Assembly (NCBI RefSeq): GCF_049701115.1
Contig: NZ_JBNATX010000039.1
Span: 1-15,902, forward strand
Direction of reading: 5' to 3'
Origin: Thermoanaerobacter sp049701115
Lineage (GTDB): Bacteria > Bacillota > Thermoanaerobacteria > Thermoanaerobacterales > Thermoanaerobacteraceae
Length of the DNA stretch: 15,902 nt
Shown here: positions 13,482-15,902 of the stretch, in pieces
Position numbering within the stretch: position 1 is the stretch's first letter
How the letters are laid out: the number at the start of each line of letters is the position of its first letter
The notes under the pieces: generated by a model
Told to the model about the DNA's origin: nothing
Databases searched by the model: none
What the model saw: only the letters and a program-made list of their open reading frames with translations
Made by a program: the position numbers and the translations under genes

Positions 13482-14306
13482 CTCTTTCACAACAGAAGAA
13501 TAACGCTCATTATAATTTTACTAATTTTCTCTATAGGCCAGCTTTTCCCTCTTGTATGGCTTGTAGATTTTTCTCTCTGTAAAAGCGGGGACGTTTATGG
13601 AGCAAATATATTAAAGATTCCCTCCCCACCTCAATTTCAAAACTACTATATAGCATGGAAAGATGGGAAAATCTCCCATTACTTTATAAATAGCGTGATT
13701 GTCAACGTCACATCAGTAGGATTGACCGTAATACTATCTCTTATGATGGCATACGCCTTTGTCAGAATGAAGTGGAAATTAAGCAATAAAGTATTGATGT
13801 ACGTTCTCCTAGGACTTATGATACCTATACATGCAACATTGCTCCCAAATTTTGTAATATTTAAAGAAGTCCACATACTGGACTCCTACTTAGCCTTAAT
13901 TTTGCCATATGTAGCATTTTCCCTCCCTCAAGCAGTATTCTTGATGACTGGCTTCATTGGCAGTATCCCAAGAGAAATAGAAGAGTCAGCTGTAATGGAT
14001 GGAGCAGGAATTTTCACAATACTTTTTAAGATTATATTCCCTTTATCAACCCCCGCAATAGTAACCGTAACTGTAACAACTTTTCTCACCACCTGGAACG
14101 AATTTATAATGGCAGCCACCTACCTGACCTCAGACAAATTCAGGACGCTTCCCTTTTCGGTCTATAACTTTGCAGGGCAGTATGCCTCAAATTACGCTAT
14201 ACAATTTGCTGTCATGACTATTGTGGCTTTACCTTCTTTGATAATTTACATACTTCTTAATGAGCAGGTAACAAAAGGCGTAACACTAGGTGCCTTAAAA
14301 GGCTAA
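13479..14306 (+). CDS. Sugar ABC transporter permease, UgpE/MsmG type (start out of frame)
   Basis: The second channel subunit, 275 residues from the TTG or about 280 if the upstream GTG is used. About six spans: near 8-30, 70-92, 104-125, 137-158, 190-210 and 240-262. The EAA loop (PREIEESAVMDGAG, 164-177) ends in the conserved FPLSTPA. The body of the protein is intact to its stop. The start is the problem: the strong ribosome site serves a GTG in another frame, split from this one by a seven-A run (see the separate entry). As written, translation would need the poorly placed TTG or a slip. A sequencing deletion of one A is the simplest explanation; programmed or transcriptional slippage is the interesting one. 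It ends 21 bases before the GH30 start. Confidence 0.88.
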   Translation: MLFHNRRITLIIILLIFSIGQLFPLVWLVDFSLCKSGDVYGANILKIPSPPQFQNYYIAWKDGKISHYFINSVIVNVTSVGLTVILSLMMAYAFVRMKWKLSNKVLMYVLLGLMIPIHATLLPNFVIFKEVHILDSYLALILPYVAFSLPQAVFLMTGFIGSIPREIEESAVMDGAGIFTILFKIIFPLSTPAIVTVTVTTFLTTWNEFIMAATYLTSDKFRTLPFSVYNFAGQYASNYAIQFAVMTIVALPSLIIYILLNEQVTKGVTLGALKG

Positions 14307-14327
14307 AACTTTCTAAGGGGTGATAAT

Positions 14328-15659
14328 GTGCATATAGAAGGATATGTCACTGCTAAAGATTATAAAATCCCTTTTGCAAAACTTGAAGACATAGAAAAAA
14401 GAGATACAAAAAACAAAGCTTCTCTTGTAAAAATATATCCCGATGAAGTGTTAGAAGAAGTAATAGGGTTTGGAGGCGCTTTAACTGAAGCCGCTGCTTA
14501 CAACATATCATCTTTACCTTATGAAAAACAGGGAAAAATCCTAAAAGACTATTTTGATGAAAAAGAAGGATTGGGATATAAACTTGTGAGAATACACATG
14601 AACAGCTGCGATTTTTCACTGGAAAGTTACAGTTGCGATGATGTAGAAGGAGATATAGAATTGAAGTATTTCAACATAGAAAGGGATAAAAAATGGGTAA
14701 TACCTCTTTTAAAAAGAATAAAAGAACTTGTACCAGATTTAAAAATACTCGTCTCCCCTTGGAGCCCTCCTGCATGGATGAAAACAAACAATGATATGAA
14801 ATACGGTGGAAAATTAAGAGAAGAATACAGAAAGACATGGGCAGAATTTTTTGTTAAATTCATAAAAGCCTATCAAGACGAAGGTATTGACATATGGGCT
14901 GTTACAGTTCAAAATGAGCCAATGGCTGTACAAATATGGGAATCCTGCATATACACTGCTGAAGAAGAAAGAGACTTTGTAAAATACTATTTGGGCCCCG
15001 CTCTTTTAGAAAATGGCCTTTCTCATATCAAGATTCTTATATGGGACCACAACAAAGACATAATATACGAAAGAGTAAAAACGGTTTTAGAAGATAAAGA
15101 AGCTTCCAAATATGTCTGGGGTGTAGGCTTTCACTGGTACGCAGGAGACCATTTTGAACAATTAAAAAAGATAAAAGAAGAATTTCCCTATATAAAATTA
15201 GTATTTACAGAAGGAACTCAAGAAGGGGGAGTAAATTTAGGCTCCTGGAAGCTTGGTGAAAGATATGCCCATGAAATAATAGGGGATTTTAACAACTATA
15301 CAGTCGGCTTTTTTGACTGGAATATAGTGTTAGATACAATGGGAGGGCCTAATCACGTCAAAAACTATTGCGACGCTCCTATCATTGTCGATACAGAGAA
15401 AAAAGAAATTTTTTACCAAAGTTCTTACTACTATATAGGACATTTTTCAAAATTCATAAAGCCCGGTTCAAAAACAATAAAATCTGAAACCAACGACTCA
15501 AGGTTAGAAGTCCTTTCAGCAAAAACCTTGGAAGGTAAAATAATTGTAGTAATAATGAATAAAACGGAAGAAAATATTGATGTACTTTTGGATATAGATG
15601 ATAACCTTTATCCTGTGCCTTCTATTAAGAGGTCTATTGAGACTTTTATAATTGGGTAG
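14328..15659 (+). CDS. Cytoplasmic GH30 family glycoside hydrolase
   Basis: A retaining beta-glycosidase of the glucosylceramidase-like family (GH30), 443 residues. The (beta/alpha)8 barrel begins at EVIGFGGALTEAAAYN (residues 44-59). Conserved features are SPWSPPAWMKTN at 143-154, acid/base E197 in VQNEP, H269 and W270 in GFHWY, and nucleophile E295 in FTEGTQ. A short C-terminal beta-sandwich segment (about 370-443) completes the GH30 layout. There is no signal peptide, so it works on imported substrate; GH30 members act on beta-glucosides, beta-xylosides, beta-fucosides and others, and the specificity cannot be read here. The start is a GTG with AAGGGGTG about five bases upstream; the ATG two bases earlier is out of frame and stops at its fourth codon. 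Last gene of the operon, before a terminator. Confidence 0.92.
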   Translation: MHIEGYVTAKDYKIPFAKLEDIEKRDTKNKASLVKIYPDEVLEEVIGFGGALTEAAAYNISSLPYEKQGKILKDYFDEKEGLGYKLVRIHMNSCDFSLESYSCDDVEGDIELKYFNIERDKKWVIPLLKRIKELVPDLKILVSPWSPPAWMKTNNDMKYGGKLREEYRKTWAEFFVKFIKAYQDEGIDIWAVTVQNEPMAVQIWESCIYTAEEERDFVKYYLGPALLENGLSHIKILIWDHNKDIIYERVKTVLEDKEASKYVWGVGFHWYAGDHFEQLKKIKEEFPYIKLVFTEGTQEGGVNLGSWKLGERYAHEIIGDFNNYTVGFFDWNIVLDTMGGPNHVKNYCDAPIIVDTEKKEIFYQSSYYYIGHFSKFIKPGSKTIKSETNDSRLEVLSAKTLEGKIIVVIMNKTEENIDVLLDIDDNLYPVPSIKRSIETFIIG

Positions 15660-15724
15660 AAAGTTAAGATTAAATGTGGTGAAATGTACTATAAAAAATA
15701 TAACTAAGATTAAAATAAAAGAGA

Positions 15725-15768
15725 GCCTTCTGTTGAAAAAATCAGACAGAAGGCCTTCCTTTGTCTTT
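15725..15768. terminator. Intrinsic terminator behind the GH30 gene
   Basis: A 9-bp stem (GCCTTCTGT at 15725-15733, ACAGAAGGC at 15746-15754) with a 12-base loop. On the plus strand a T-rich tail (CTTCCTTTGTCTTT) follows. On the minus strand the sequence after the stem (TCTCTTTTATTTT) is also T-rich, so it probably ends both the sugar operon and the converging partial gene. Bases 15660-15724 hold nothing else I can call. Confidence 0.75.
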
Positions 15769-15902
15769 AATACATTCCCAAAATTCCTTTCTTTTTCGCC
15801 TTTTTGTCTGCTATATCAAAGATTAAAAGTCCAACCACAAAAAACACTATAGAGGTTATCACAAGTTTTACAAAATCAACTCCCATGAGATTTAATGGAA
15901 TT
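15767..15902 (-). CDS. C-terminal end of a membrane protein (cut by the window edge)
   Basis: Only the last 44 codons and the TAA stop (15767-15769) are present; the gene continues beyond base 15902. The fragment has a short polar lead (IPLNLMGVDFVK), one hydrophobic span (about LVITSIVFFVVGLLIF), then a lysine-rich cytoplasmic tail ending GILGMY. A final span followed by a basic tail is seen in ABC-2-type exporter permeases, but so short a piece does not identify the family. Coding is supported by the clean frame, the membrane-protein composition and the terminator just behind its stop. Confidence 0.6.
   Translation of the reverse strand, partial: IPLNLMGVDFVKLVITSIVFFVVGLLIFDIADKKAKKKGILGMY

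Noticed and set aside
15652..15852. Plus-strand open frame of 66 codons overlapping the GH30 end
   Set aside because: It runs through the terminator hairpin and opposite a better minus-strand coding frame, has no convincing ribosome site, and its composition is that of an antisense shadow.

Overview
The window looks like chromosomal DNA from a low-GC, anaerobic, probably thermophilic Firmicute of the Thermoanaerobacter/Caldanaerobacter type. This is inferred from AT-rich coding sequence, strong AGGAGG-type ribosome sites, frequent GTG/TTG starts, an adenosylcobalamin-type ribonucleotide reductase, lysine/glutamate-rich proteins and a YesMN-controlled sugar locus. No rRNA or other taxonomic marker is present, so the genus is a guess. 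I see no tRNA, rRNA, CRISPR array, insertion sequence or phage gene.

Layout. (1) 1-2367, minus: class II ribonucleotide reductase (nrdJ) with its own promoter, two NrdR-like boxes 32 bp apart, and two hairpins beyond its stop. (2) 2450-4643, minus: a tight three-gene operon read DUF896 protein (with a natural run of ten histidines), class III aminotransferase, then a single-cysteine thioredoxin-fold protein whose stop codon lies inside the terminator hairpin. (3) 4838-5512, plus: a DUF1614 membrane protein ending at a strong terminator shared with the convergent gene. (4) 5515-7515, minus: a cytosolic S9 prolyl-oligopeptidase-family peptidase with its own extended -10 promoter. (5) 7576-10934, minus: a YesN-type AraC response regulator and a YesM-type sensor kinase. 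(6) 11012-15659, plus, divergent from the kinase: a carbohydrate uptake operon of lipoprotein binding protein, stem-loop, two permeases and a cytoplasmic GH30 glycosidase, followed by a terminator. (7) 15767-15902, minus: the C-terminal end of a membrane protein cut by the window edge.

How it works together. Regions 5 and 6 read as one unit. The kinase would sense an extracellular sugar signal and phosphorylate the AraC-type regulator. The regulator probably binds two near-identical 15-bp direct repeats, exactly 20 bp apart, just upstream of the binding-protein promoter. The transporter would import an oligosaccharide or glycoside that the GH30 enzyme hydrolyses in the cytoplasm. No ATPase gene lies in the operon, so a shared MsmK/UgpC-type ATPase elsewhere would be needed. 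The second permease gene is odd: its good ribosome site and GTG start are out of frame with the protein by one base, across a run of seven A. That means a sequence error, a mutation or slippage-dependent expression.

I found no clearly new multi-gene system. The best leads are the A7 frame conflict, the direct-repeat operator, the NrdR box pair and the natural polyhistidine tail.
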